A stretch of 64,000 nt of DNA from Sipunculus nudus. Lineage: Eukaryota; Annelida; Sipuncula; Golfingiida; Sipunculidae. The translations under genes were made by a program, and so were the position numbers. The stretch lies in contig CM049306.1 of assembly GCA_026874595.1 (NCBI GenBank), positions 79,074,142-79,138,141 on the forward strand, read 5' to 3'. Positions 53,300-64,000 of the stretch are shown in pieces. Every line of letters begins with the position of its first letter. Position 1 is the stretch's first letter. Under the pieces are notes generated by a model. It did not search any database. It saw nothing but the letters and a program-made list of their open reading frames with translations, and was not told the origin of the DNA.

Positions 53300-54940
53300 T
53301 AGTTTAGAAACAAGAAGGATGTGAGGCTAGTGGAGAGCTGATGAGCTCTTAATTATAGTGTTTGCGGTGAAAGGAGCACAAATCGCGTCTTTAGGGTTTT
53401 TGTGTTTGTGCTCGCGGTTACTGTAGGTAGGTTCGACCTTTTTTGAAGTACTCCATAACGTGTAACAATAGGTGGCGCAGCAAATCTTCGGTACAAGAAA
53501 GCTACATAAGATGACTGGACATGCAAAATTTCAGGCCATTAAGTCACTGCTGAGATATTAATGATTTTATTCCTTAATAGATGCACAGATGGCATCAGTC
53601 TAAACGATTTTAGATGGCGCCACCATTCTTTAATACTTGGAATATATCCAAGATGGGAGACAATGCAATAATTTCTTCCCGCTCGTCAAACCAAACCCCT
53701 CCTTAGATGAATGATGAACGTATATTGCTAATATGTAATTTTAGGTAGCGACACCTAGATGGACATGTTAACTTCCATTTTGATATACTGAACAAATCCT
53801 GGGGACATGCGATTTTCACCTAAAATATACGTACATATGGATGCCACATAAAACTCTTAGTGTGTGGAGACACCAGTCTTGTAAAGTATGAAAACGCATG
53901 ATAAGATCTGCTGACATGCAAACATTCGGAGAGATACCTTAAACCACCAATGGGATCTGTGAACTTGCCTAAATTAAGCCTTACCCATTGAACCACTTTA
54001 AGGATATGTGCTATTAACACTTAAAAGAGACGCACAGATAGACACTTACGCTCGCTCCACCAAGCTTCCTTTCGCACCATTGCTTTCACCAGGTTAAGAT
54101 TTATGTATAGACAAAACATGTTATTTACACTCCCGATGGGATGTTTCATATGTGATTCACCAAGTGTAACATCTACTTCGTATACGTGTACAGATCTTTA
54201 ACAAATGTAATTTAACGGGGCATGACTTTTGTACCCAACAGCTTTATCCGCTTAAGAAATACACTGTACCTATTCCCAAATGCTCTCGGTCGTAGCACAA
54301 TCACGGATTAGTTATTAACATGAGATATAAGGCTTATTTCAGTGGTAGGACTGACCCAAACGATGAATCAGTTATTTTCTGGAATGCTGTGTCATCCTGT
54401 TAGTTGTAAAGATTTCCTAACTGCATCACTGATACAAAACACACTCAAAGTGCAGTCATCCATAGCGTCAGGAATGGACTTGTATATCATTAATTTTCCG
54501 GACTGGAGCACCTGTGAATGCATCAATATGCAGCGCTATGTTTGCGTATTTTCCATGGTATACTGTACTTTTCGTTTTTGTCTTTCAGTTGCCATATAAC
54601 ATAACTGAGTGCAGGTAGTTACAACCAGTCCACTTCTAAATCTGCTTAATTTAATGAATTAGCATTATTTAACCCCGTTTACGATTGTTAGTATCCTTCA
54701 AAATCCCAATCATCCTGTCTTAACTGAAATCTTAAGCTGAAGTGTTGATTGAGGCCTCTGGCCCTTGTGCTTTCATCATTTTGCTCAACAAACAGACATT
54801 GTCAATTTTCATGGAATTTCTGATGAATTAGGCTTCTGTGCCGTCGATAGTTTAGCAGTTGATGGAGTGGAGACAGTAATCTTGATGCAAGATACGTGAC
54901 GCCATCTATGATGGCCACGTTTTACTCATATTTCGCATTA
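53300..54940. other. Intergenic DNA, nothing recognised
   Basis: Unique-looking sequence between the MITE pair and the 157-bp repeat. Confidence 0.35.
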
Positions 54941-55870
54941 CGCACAACAATTTGTGCCCCGTCTGACTGTCTGGGTGCTTATATGATATATATTTCCCTA
55001 GAGGTCGCAAAATATAGATCATAGTGACCTAATATTAGGTTTTCAAGGAGATTTGACTAGGACCTCTTTGGATGTACATTTAGATGTGTCTAGGTTTAAC
55101 AAATACGATTTGTTCCCATCTGACATTCAGGGTGCTCAAATAACATCTTTTTCCTATAGGTCCTGAATAAAGGTCACAGTGACCTAAATTCACTTTACGA
55201 AGGACATTTGCCTAGGACCACCAAAAATTTTATGTGAAAGGATTCTAGGCCTAATGGCTACAATATGTGCCCCGTCTGAATGTGTGGCGATGTTCAAAAT
55301 CATGTTTTCCGCCCAAAGGTCACAAAATATAGGTCACCATGACCTAATTTTAGTATTACAAGAAGAATTGCCCAGAACCTTTTAGTATGTTACGTAAGAA
55401 GATTCTAGGCCTAACAGATACAATTTGTGCCCATCTTACATTCAGGGTGCTCATATGACATCTTTTTCTTATGGGTCGCTGAATTTAGGTCACAGTGATC
55501 TTATTTCAGGTTTCTTAGAGGATTCTAGGCCTGATAGATACATTTTGTGCCCGTCTGAATTTCTGGTTGCTGAGAATCATTTTTTTTTCGGCCCTTATGT
55601 CACAAAATATAGGTCGTCATGATGTAATTTCAGGTTTCCAAGGAGATTTTCAAAGGACCTCCCTTAATATACAGTTAGAATTTGGTAGGTTTAACAAACA
55701 CGATTTGTGCCCATCTGACATTCAGGATGCTCATATGACATCTATTTCCTATAGGTCGCAGAATATCCAAGGACATTTGCCTAGGACCTCCCTAAATATT
55801 ACGTTTGAGGATTCTCGGCCTTTTGTATATAATTTTACAAGTTTCTGCCTAGAACCTTCTAGAACCGGAC
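54940..55870 (+). repeat. Degenerate tandem repeat, about 157-bp units in an A-B dimer pattern
   Basis: Landmark TTGTGCCC...TCTGA...GGTGCT at about 54951, 55109, 55264, 55424, 55543 and 55705. Units alternate between a CCCGTCTGA-T-T-TGG form and a CCATCTGACATTCAGG form. Each also has AGGTCACAGTGACCTAA-like and ATTCTAGGCCT segments. One unit is about 40 bp short. Confidence 0.8.
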
Positions 55871-56978
55871 ATCCGGACACACACACACATATATATTAAT
55901 ATTTATATTAGTGCCATGCGTGTGTGTACTTGGGTCGTGAATTCAGTTTAACATTTGTGTACAGACACGCATAAGCAGGAACGATTCGTTGTAGAAGAAT
56001 TTTATTTCTACTGAAATTAAAGTTTATGCTTAAAAAAGCGAAAATGAATATATGTAAATTTAACAAGATAACAATACAAACTGGAGACCCAAATCGGAAC
56101 GGCTGGTACGCTTATTACGGCTTACCGGGCGAAATAAGATAATTGCAAATAAATATTTATTGGCCTAATTTCTTCCAGGATTGTATCGTACTGTATACTA
56201 ATTATCAGTATTAAAAAATTGCCTGGCCAGGAAGAGATACGCCAAGGTTTCCAAGCACTCTGAAATCACTCGATTATAACCTAAACACAAGCTAAGTAGC
56301 ACAATTTAAGACAATTGGAATTTCCTGGTTTTGTATATGCATTTTCTTGTTCCTTTGGAAACTCCAGGGCCCCGAGTCCTCTTAGTTCCTTCTCCTGATT
56401 AAATCTGTAATGTATACAAGTTAAAACAAAAAAAAATGATTAAATTAAAAGGATTTATTTAACCCTAAGAATCTTCATATTCGACGTGGGCTGATGAAAG
56501 CTATATATATGAATAGCTGTATATATGTTAACTACCATATAAGCAAGATGAGATTTCCTTATGTTTAAGCAATTTCTTAAGCCGTAAAGAAAAAACTTGG
56601 CCGGCCCATGCAGGGGCCCTTTTGCTATTTCGGAGTAATCCCCGATTAGAAATTGTTTATTAGCTAATACAAATGTTGCCGGTCCAGTAGTTTGGTTTGC
56701 TCTGTGAATCGAAGAACTCGGTTTTTGGGAGAATAGTTGTTTATTCGAGAAGCAGTTGAAAGGTTACATATCTATTCTGCAAAGAATAATGACAATAATA
56801 TTTAAAAATGCAAAACGGTGCGCGTATATTAATACATTTCGCAACACGTGTAAGGGTTAAAATTCGGTTCTCTCCAACTAAATATATCAGTTACATTCCT
56901 TCAAGTCTTAAACGAAGGCACTTTGTCTTAAGCCAATATAACAATAAACCTATGAGGCTTTAGTAATTATAACACAGA

Positions 56979-57101
56979 CAAATGATATTATCATGGAATT
57001 AAAGACACCTCAAGCATGAATCAATAATTATCTGAGAGACAAATGATATTATCATGGAATTAAAGACACCTCAAGCATGAATCAATAAATATTTGAGAGA
57101 T
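56979..57101 (+). repeat. 61-bp direct tandem duplication
   Basis: GACAAATGATATTATCATGG followed by AATTAAAGACACCTCAAGCA and ATGAATCAATAA occurs twice in a row, nearly identical. Confidence 0.85.
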
Positions 57102-57332
57102 TAATTAACCTTTAAAATAAAGAAATGAAATAACTTACCCTGTGTCAGGAATCTGTCTGAAATCTGCACCGAGCTGTTATCGTAGCATGCTCTATCAGAG
57201 TATCACAGACAGAATGAAAAATACAGAGTTACCCAAGTAACCTGGTCAACACAGTTGCTATGTCACATGACCAAAATTGGCCAATAGATAACTGACACAG
57301 GCTTTTTAGGGTAAAACTAAAATAATTAAAAA

Positions 57333-57394
57333 CTGGTAGGTGGCAGCACTGATTGCCTATAAATAATAAAATAAATAATCTACAGGTGGCAGCA
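57333..57394 (+). promoter_or_regulatory. Two CTCF-like motifs 46 bp apart
   Basis: CTGGTAGGTGGCAGCACTG and, further on, CTACAGGTGGCAGCACTG in the same orientation, each matching most of the CTCF core (..YAGRKGGCRS). They may also be a small duplication of a non-regulatory sequence. Confidence 0.3.
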
Positions 57395-57757
57395 CTGCTA
57401 TGAAGGTAGACTCCCTGAATTATATATAACAGCAACACAAATATCAAATGAGACTATGTTACGTTTCAGGCATTTAACTCGACACTTTATGAAACACCAT
57501 TACTACCCCGGGCCCCGATGAAATATAGCACGAAAGAAAAACGAAACTTCGGCATTTTTGAGTGCTTTGAATAAAATAGAACACGACCCGGGCCCTCTCA
57601 GTCTCTCTTCCATAATTATGTAAACGCAAAAAATGAGATTTCTACATTTTAAAACATTTAATAAGCACCCTGAAGAAAAAATTCTTAGCTTACCAGGGCC
57701 CCGATACAATGTTCTGGCTGACCCCTTCTCTCATAGTTGCTGCTCCCTGGTAATTCT

Positions 57758-58099
57758 CTATGTCTCATGCCGTGCTTTGGCCTCCACGTCACAATCATCG
57801 GCCCTGGTACACTCCATACGGTAGTGGTCAGCTTGGTTTCTTGCTAAATCTTCCTGCTCATTAGCAAAATGACCAAGCCACTGGCCGTCTTTCATCGTTT
57901 TACGGCGATAACAAAACAAGAAATCCCTAATGAAATAGGTATCTGAGGCAGTGTGCGCTCCTTTCAACGGAAATACTAAAATAAAGAGATCATCAGCTTT
58001 CCCGGTTCTCAAAGGACTTTGGGCGGAAAAGAGACTCAAACACGTATAGGTATGAGTTCTTCCGTCCCTTTCAAAACATAAAAGCACAAGAAACATCAA
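57758..58099 (-). other. Open frame of 113 codons, possible gene fragment
   Basis: Minus strand. Its C-terminal half (G-H-F-A-N-E-Q-E-D-L-A-R-N-Q-A-D-H-Y-R) is charged and amphipathic, unlike the low-complexity chance frames around it. No family recognised, no splice context worked out; may be chance. Confidence 0.2.
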
Positions 58100-58519
58100 A
58101 TATTTGTCGATTAAAAATTAAAATGCCTCACTTGAATGATTTTTACTTTTTAAAGTCGAGTCGGTAAATTTGGGTTGGCGCCAGTACTAAGAATTATCTC
58201 CCTATAAAACGGTTGAGCTTTGTCTCAGGTTAAATTTATCGGCGGTCAATCACAGCCAAGATAAAGAAATAATCATAAAATATTTTCAAAAAATTTCATT
58301 GAACTTTATGTTCATACGGACAATAGACAAACTTCCTTTTAATTTTTTTTCAAATTTTGTTTTTTTTTATATTTACCTGGATTAATGTTGAATGGTGGAT
58401 AGGTTAATTAATCTTTTGTTTGGATCAGGATACATATATAAATATATAATATAGAACGATTTATGGATAGCCATGCTGGCTCACTGTATATAGAGATTCA
58501 ACTAGAATGCACAGAAAAG

Positions 58520-58605
58520 TCGGTTCATTGCCGATGGGAATCAAACCCATGATTTTTTTTTTTTTTTTCCAGTCGGTTGCTTTAACCACTATGCTACGAC
58601 AAGTC
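58520..58605 (-). mobile_element. tRNA-like SINE head with an A-run between its boxes
   Basis: Minus strand TAGCATAGTGGTTAAAGCA (A box, 58579-58597) and GGGTTTGATTCCC (B box, 58536-58548). A 17-nt A tract (T on the + strand, 58552-58568) sits between the boxes where the anticodon and variable arms would be. No tRNA function expected. Confidence 0.55.
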
Positions 58606-58719
58606 CCCAACCCCTCTGTGTATTTGCACACTTTTACAGGAATGAGCGATATGACGTCACAGTAGGGACGTAAGAGTACTGCCCAGTGAACAAAATTTTC
58701 TGTGTATTATACTTCCATA

Positions 58720-58720
<1 letters not shown>

Positions 58721-58792
<72 letters not shown>
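58721..58792. repeat. TC/TA compound microsatellite
   Basis: (TC)n then about 27 TA dinucleotides. Confidence 0.95.
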
Positions 58793-58794
<2 letters not shown>

Positions 58795-59469
58795 TTTCAG
58801 AAAAAGTGAATATATCGAAAATTTTAGAATGTTGAAATGTGGTGCTAGTTATTAGCTATAAATGATCAGCGGTCAATTTACTATTTAAAACAAATACCTT
58901 TCTATGTAAAAAACCTCAAAGTGCTTTATCAACTTTTTTTCGAATTATGTTTGACATCATGAACATAGACTGAATATTTTGTCATAACTATATACTAAAC
59001 AATTACAAAATAATCAAATTTCCGGAAAGTTATTATTACCATGGTTCGTCTTATATTGCTATCAAGGCCGTAAATGTTCATAAATATTTTTTTATCCTAG
59101 AGTCGTAAATCTGTTTTAACTATTTACTATTAGACTTTCTGGGTCAAGAAATCCACCGTAGCCAAGATATCGCTAAATATTTCTGAGACTAAGCTAAGCT
59201 CGCGCCCCAATTGGCCACATCTTACGTGCCATTTACATCAAATTGAAAGAAGTCGTATATATTTTACTATATTAACAAACTGATGTATAAAATGTCTGAA
59301 AATAAGCTTGAGTTTGCCGGAAACGGAATAATTTCACATTGGCAAGACTAGAAGGTATTTATACTTATATCAGTTTGATACCTGCCACTGGGTTATAAAG
59401 GGGCCTAATCACATTAAACATATCTTACCCTATAAACAATAGTTAATTAGACAGCAATTACAACAATAA

Positions 59470-60350
59470 TGTGTACCGCGATTAATGACCATTTGTGGGT
59501 GAATGGCATGTAATCGACAGTCTTGGATTTCACATGTCTACTCACACGTTATAGTTTGGTGTCAGTGGATTTAATGTCATCAGACATAAGTGCTGGAGGT
59601 GAGAATAAAAACTCAAAGATGAAAAAAAAAACATTTATTGCTGTTAAAAAGTATGATGTCAGATTGTCTTAACCATCTATGGGGAGACGAGGTGCTACCT
59701 TATTAATATCCAACAAACGCAAGAATAAAATTTATAATTTGAAAAAAAATAAAAATAAAAATGGGTCTCTTCGTGGAGGACCTTTGCACGCCCTGACAGT
59801 TTCATCAATTGATTCATGCAAGTCATAACCCGGAACTATATTAGTAACAACATGAATGATTAGTTCCACTAGGTCCTATAAATCAGTTTCTTGCGTAGCC
59901 TGACGTTTTCAAAAACTGCTCAAGTTTATTTTAAATCTCAAAATTATGACTGGCTTTAAAGAACCTAAATAAGTTTTAAAATCTACTCCACTGATAAAAA
60001 TATACCATATACATAATTCCAATATAAATCCATAATCAGCATATTTCGTTTTAAGTGTGCCGCCAGTAAAAAATTGATTAATGGATTGGGTTACAAACTG
60101 ACAATCGGAATGTAATACGAATATGTTCAAATTTTCTAATCATACAAATCTGATTTTGCTACTTGATAACCGCTTTGTCATGCTGTCCTAGGGTACACGT
60201 TCATATAGATTGCATATAATGTGTTCCTGGAAATACGGATATTCATGCGGGAAGACGGGCTCGGATCTCGGAATGACGGAAGTACAGAAGAGCGAAATGG
60301 CGCAATGGCAGACATGGGTTAAATTATATGCCTGGCCACTTTGTGGCGGT
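59470..60350 (+). pseudogene. Decayed duplicate of the 46.0-47.4 kb intron and exon 6
   Basis: Blocks of clear similarity in the same order and orientation as 46040-47410: the 'GTGACC/ATGACC...GGCATGTA' segment, the 'ACAGTTT...CATAACCCGG' segment and the end with the exon. The exon remnant (from about 60222) reads C-S-W-K-Y-G-Y-S-C-G-K-T-G-S-D-L against C-V-P-G-K-Y-G-S-S-C-D-K-T-S-L-D-L of exon 6, then loses its cysteines. No TM or tail exon follows. Confidence 0.55.
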
Positions 60351-60506
60351 GGAATAAAAAGCGTGTCCCCTGACACCTTTAAATATTTTGCATTAAACCC
60401 TTTTATATGCAAATTTGCTGCCTCCATTGTTGGAACTTCTTATTTCACTTATGTCTCTCTTTGTTCCTGTCCTATTTTAGAGATCAAGGTGTCTACACTT
60501 GTGTTT

Positions 60507-61195
60507 TTATGGTAGAGGAGTATAATGAACCGTTTCAAACTTCCTTTTAATATGTTCTTTAATATGCAAATTAATCGTCGTCATTAGTGGAACTTCGTCG
60601 TTATTTTCTGTACCATTCGCAAAGACCCAGTAAAGTGCAGATGCTTTAGCTGCTTCAAAAAGCACAAGACTGGCTTTACCATTTGTGCAAGGAGATTTGC
60701 ACCGATTATCTTCAAATGCTTGCAGAGTAGCTTCTATCGCGACAGAGATGTTCCATTGTTTTAACAAAAAAAATTCGAAAATGGAGCTCAATTTTTCAGC
60801 TAAATCTGTCTTGATGTTGGCAATGTAGGTCACTTGTAAAAGCAGTCAATACTGGTAACTAAACACCCCTAGCAACTGAACCAGTTTTATCCAAACTGTC
60901 ATTGCATACGTGCGAACAGACTGGGTTTTCCCCGTTGTAGGCAGTGCACAGGGGAAAGACTACCCTCAACAGTCAGGAATTTTTAGAATCCTTTAAAAAA
61001 CTCAAAGGTCTCTATAGAATAAGCAAATGTTTCTAAAGTTTACTCTGGGTGTATAAATCAGCGACCCTTTTCACTAGTAAGGGCTTCTTCCGGGTAAGCT
61101 CGTCATCTTTCAATATTCTTTGTACTTTCTTGTATTGGATGAAACAGCCCTTGTGGTATTTTAAGATGAATTGTTCACCAGAGTCAAACCTGCTT
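60507..61195 (-). pseudogene. Unrecognised minus-strand coding remnant
   Basis: Two minus-strand frames look protein-like: about 61195-61033 (F-D-S-G-E-Q-F-I-L-K-Y-H-K-G-C-F-I-Q-Y-K ... ending A-D-L-Y-T-Q-S-K-L) and 60833-60507 (including A-S-A-L-Y-W-V-F-A-N-G-T-E-N-N-D and E-V-P-L-M-T-T-I-N-L-H-I-K). The motif E-V-P-x-M-x-x-x-N-L-H-I-K recurs further left at about 60400-60430, so the remnant contains an internal duplication. The H-K-x-C-x-x-x-Y pattern recalls N-termini of uncharacterised mollusc transposon-like proteins; I cannot name a family. Confidence 0.35.
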
Positions 61196-61317
61196 CTCGG
61201 TCTGCCGCTTTGCCATCCCGTCTTGTTACCTTGGCTCCTATTATGATAGGGTAAAAGTCTAGGGGCGTATCAAGGATTGAGGGAGGGGGCAGAAATCTTT
61301 GGCAAAGACCAGTAAAG

Positions 61318-61319
<2 letters not shown>

Positions 61320-61355
<36 letters not shown>
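61320..61355. repeat. TA microsatellite
   Basis: About 17 AT dinucleotides. Confidence 0.95.
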
Positions 61356-61360
<5 letters not shown>

Positions 61361-61736
61361 CCGCACGTTTTATTTCCAATTACGAATATCAGTTGCATAA
61401 GATGAATTAATAAAAAAAATATCATATTTCCTAATTCAAACCTATTGAACTTTAGAATTTTCAATAAACAATTCAATAAACAATGCATGTGCAATGCCTT
61501 AATATTGAAATAAGTCCTAAATCTCGAAATACCAGTCAAATGAATTTCATGATTGTGTTTTAGAAAATTTAATATTTCTAAGACTAAGTGAAATAAGGGG
61601 AGGGCGGGGAGTACTGGAAGCGAATGGGTGGGTTGGTTGGGGCATGACTACGCCCCTGATTTATTCGCGGTTTCCCAGATTGGTGTGACTTCCATCTAGC
61701 ATCTTCCAGCATTCTACTTCCATCTAGCAAAGTTCA

Positions 61737-62040
61737 TTTATTTCATGTCAGATTCGCAGGAAATGAAGCCAGGCATGTATTTATTAACGAGGACTTACCG
61801 AAAACAAGACAGGACATGTTTAAACTCGCAAGACAACTTAAACGTGAATGCTTGATTAAAGATTGCTGGACGTCAGATGGCAACATCATAATCAGAGACT
61901 TTCACTCAAAGGTCCGTACATTTACCAGCTCCAGAAAGTTTATCACCTGGTCAGACGATTTGAGAAGATGCCCACCCAAACAATACTCAGAGGTTCCACA
62001 AGATTCGTTCCTTACATCCACCCCGAAAAACACGCAATAA
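61737..62040 (+). pseudogene. LINE ORF1 C-terminal part
   Basis: Reads H-V-R-F-A-G-N-E-A-R-H-V-F-I-N-E-D-L-P-K-T-R-Q-D, then M-F-K-L-A-R-Q-L-K-R-E-C-L-I-K-D-C-W-T-S-D-G-N-I-I-I-R-D and a TAA at 62038. The 'INEDL..TR...LAR.LK' and 'WT.DG.I..R' pattern is that of mollusc LINE ORF1 RNA-binding proteins. The N-terminal coiled coil is missing, so it is a truncated copy. Confidence 0.7.
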
Positions 62041-62634
62041 ACCGTATCACATCCGATTCCTCACTATGAATTACACCGGCACCGCTATTACTAAAGTGAT
62101 TAATAGAAAATAGTGTGTTTATATATGAATACGTAAATGTATATGTATGTACAAGCGCGTATATATTTGTATACATATATGTACGTGTAAATGTGTATGC
62201 ATGTTTTTGTCTGCTCTTTTTCATGTTCTTCTTATGATTACCAATTACCAATAATCCAGCGGAGCCGACCTTGAAGCCAAATCCATCAATCTACCATATG
62301 TTTCTTAAACACAATCTATCAATTATTTTGCATTGTTTACCCCATCTAAATTAAGCATACCAGACCAGGCTTTACAATTTTGCGTCTGCATCATAATTCT
62401 GATGTACACCCTTACTGACAAAACACCTGAGGCGCCTGACCACCCGGTGACTTTATTACTGAACTTACCTTTATATTTCATATCATTGATATCTACCTTT
62501 GAAAATACATTACATATATATACACTTCAGCAATATTGTCTTAATAGGAAAGAAAGACACAATACCTTGATACTTGAAATTACAATTACCACCCTTAATC
62601 GAAAAGAAAATACAAATAAACACTCCGAATTATC

Positions 62635-63537
62635 ATGCCATTCAATTTCCAAGTTAACAGTCTTAATGTAAGAGGAATGAAAAATTATGTCAAAAGGCGG
62701 AAAATATTTACATATTTAAGAGATTATAAAAAGACTATAACTTTTTTACAGGAAACTCATAGTATATCTAAAGATGAATTAATTTGGTCACAAGAATGGG
62801 GTGGTAAAATCGAATTTGCGCATGGATCTAATAAAAGTAAAGGCGTTGCAATTTTGTGGACCAACGATCTTAAAATTACTATAAACACATCACAGAAAGA
62901 CACTTCTGGTCGGATATTATTAATCAATTGTGTCATTGATGAAGAGAATTTCATACTAGTTAATATTTACATGCCAACCAAAGACCACTTGAAGGATCAA
63001 GTTGCTGTGATAGATACCTTAAGAACATACATAACTCCGTACATAGATAATACAATCATACTCGGGGGAGACTTTAATATTATACTGGATCCAGCATTAG
63101 ACAAGAAAGGCGGGCGAAGCGAAAAGATAAGTCCTTCAGGGATTAAAATACAGGATATGTGTAAAAGCTTTCCTCTTGTTGATGCCTGGAGATCGATGAA
63201 CCCTACAAAAAGTTTATATACACGAGTCCAGCAAAATCCATGGGTTGCTTCGAGATTAGATTATTGGTTAATATCAGAAACATTACTCCCCTTTCTAAAC
63301 TCTTCCGAAATAAAAGCGTCCACAATCTCAGATCACTGCTTAATAACGGTGACATTTCAATCAAAACTACAAAAGAAAAGAGGTCCAAGCTATTGGAAAT
63401 TTAATAATGAGCTGTTATTAGAAGATGAATATGTACATTTAATAAAATCTCTTTTATGTAATCTGAAAACCAAATATAATGACGTCGAAAATAAACATAC
63501 TGTTTGGGACACAGTTAAGTGCGAAATCCGCGGGTAA
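62635..63537 (+). CDS. LINE ORF2 N-terminus: APE-type endonuclease (300 aa open)
   Basis: Complete APE/EEP endonuclease with all key positions readable: N11 in S-L-N-V-R-G-M, E40 in L-Q-E-T-H-S, Y112 in N-I-Y-M-P-T, D146 and N148 in G-G-D-F-N-I, D209 in S-R-L-D-Y-W-L, D233-H234 in I-S-D-H-C-L. Known role: nicks target DNA to prime reverse transcription. The frame ends at a TAA caused by a 1-nt shift in GCGGGTAA (about 63530). The intact catalytic set suggests a fairly young copy; L1/Tx1-type rather than CR1 or RTE is my judgement from the motif forms. Confidence 0.85.
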   Translation: MPFNFQVNSLNVRGMKNYVKRRKIFTYLRDYKKTITFLQETHSISKDELIWSQEWGGKIEFAHGSNKSKGVAILWTNDLKITINTSQKDTSGRILLINCVIDEENFILVNIYMPTKDHLKDQVAVIDTLRTYITPYIDNTIILGGDFNIILDPALDKKGGRSEKISPSGIKIQDMCKSFPLVDAWRSMNPTKSLYTRVQQNPWVASRLDYWLISETLLPFLNSSEIKASTISDHCLITVTFQSKLQKKRGPSYWKFNNELLLEDEYVHLIKSLLCNLKTKYNDVENKHTVWDTVKCEIRG

Positions 63538-64000
63538 TCCAATATTCAAAACGGAGAAAAAAACGCAAGAAAAGAGAGGAAGAAATACTTCAGAAAGAGT
63601 TTGAAAAATTATTTGAAAAAACAAACGAGAACCCAGAAGACGAAATATCTCTTCGCAGGTTAAAAGAAGTTAAAACTCGTTTAGATGAAATTTGAGATGA
63701 AAAAACCAAGGGTGTTATACTCCGCTCTAAACAAAGGTGGTATGAAAAGGGTGAAAAAAAATACGAGTTACTTCTTCTCTTTAGAAAAAAGATATTATAA
63801 TAGTAAAAGTATTTCGACGCTTGAAAAAGACGGAACTTTAATTAGTGATCAGACAAAAATATTAGAAGTATGCCATGATTTTTACCGGGACCTGTATAAA
63901 TCCAAAAGAAGCAATTCAAATGGATCAATAAAATGTGTATTTTTTAACCAACCGAATACTCCAAAACTGAAAGTTCCAGATACAGAACAGCTGAAAAAAC
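63538..64000 (+). pseudogene. LINE ORF2 continuation, frameshifted, cut by window end
   Basis: After the first frameshift the product resumes as I-Q-Y-S-K-R-R-K-K-R-K-K-R-E-E-E and L-R-R-L-K-E-V-K-T-R-L-D-E-I, then a TGA at 63693-63695. It goes on to S-K-Q-R-W-Y-E-K-G-E-K-K and shifts again in an A8 run (63754-63761) to Y-F-F-S-L-E-K-R-Y-Y-N-S-K. This is the linker before the RT domain. Three lesions in about 230 nt; homopolymer shifts could be assembly errors. Confidence 0.7.

Larger units (their letters stand above)
55880..57750. other. Intergenic DNA
   Basis: Holds the 61-bp duplication and the two CTCF-like motifs. GGGCCC/CCCGGGCCC boxes recur at about 57510, 57590 and 57698 without an evident function. 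Confidence 0.35.
61730..64000 (+). mobile_element. L1/Tx1-like LINE, continues past the window end
   Basis: Contains the end of ORF1 (61737-62040) and the start of ORF2 (62635 onward) in the expected order. The 5' part of ORF1 is absent, and a tandem CTTCCATCTAGCA motif at about 61690-61730 lies at the junction, so this copy seems 5'-truncated. The right end lies beyond the window. Confidence 0.85.

Overview
This is animal nuclear DNA, AT-rich, with split genes, canonical GT/AG splice sites and many repeats. The gene family, the TTAGGG-type motif in a satellite and the L1/Tx1-like LINEs fit a lophotrochozoan, most likely a bivalve mollusc. That assignment is inference; no species can be named from the sequence alone. 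Most long open frames in the window are chance or repeat-derived.

One cellular gene can be read on the + strand from about 8.38 to 48.8 kb: a multi-EGF (MEGF10/Draper/SREC-like) single-pass membrane receptor. It has a signal-peptide exon (8380-8449), phase 1-1 EGF exons (9720, 12831, 34729, 43652, 47252), a transmembrane exon (48231-48342) and two short cytoplasmic exons ending in TGA at 48801-48803. Between 34.7 and 44.3 kb lies a series of further copies of the same EGF exon, each decayed differently (lost acceptor, GC donor, frameshifts, lost donor). The frame after the terminal TGA stays open for 33 codons and encodes Tyr motifs (YQNE, YAAL) expected of such a tail, so the stop looks recent. 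A decayed copy of the 47.25 kb exon and its upstream intron lies at 59.5-60.35 kb.

The intron between 12.9 and 34.7 kb holds three tandem arrays: a 249-bp repeat (16.6-17.76 kb), a 78-bp repeat with a GGGTTAGGGTAACCC palindrome (17.95-19.66 kb), and a 6.3-kb array (21.45-27.77 kb) of 100-bp then about 145-bp units. Every unit of the last array carries a 19-bp palindrome (GCAAATAGC-T-GCTATTTGC) and a CTCF-like box.

Mobile elements: a decayed minus-strand L1/Tx1-like LINE inside the EGF-exon region (36.96-40.46 kb), a LINE 3' fragment just after the gene (49.65-50.8 kb), a LINE running off the right end (61.73-64.0 kb), a head-to-tail pair of GC-rich foldback MITEs (52.53-53.29 kb), four tRNA-derived SINE heads, a widespread 'CCTCCGC' dispersed repeat, and ATCTCGAGAT foldback repeats on both sides of the minus-strand LINE. 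TA microsatellites are frequent. The remaining intergenic or intronic stretches show nothing I can support as genes.
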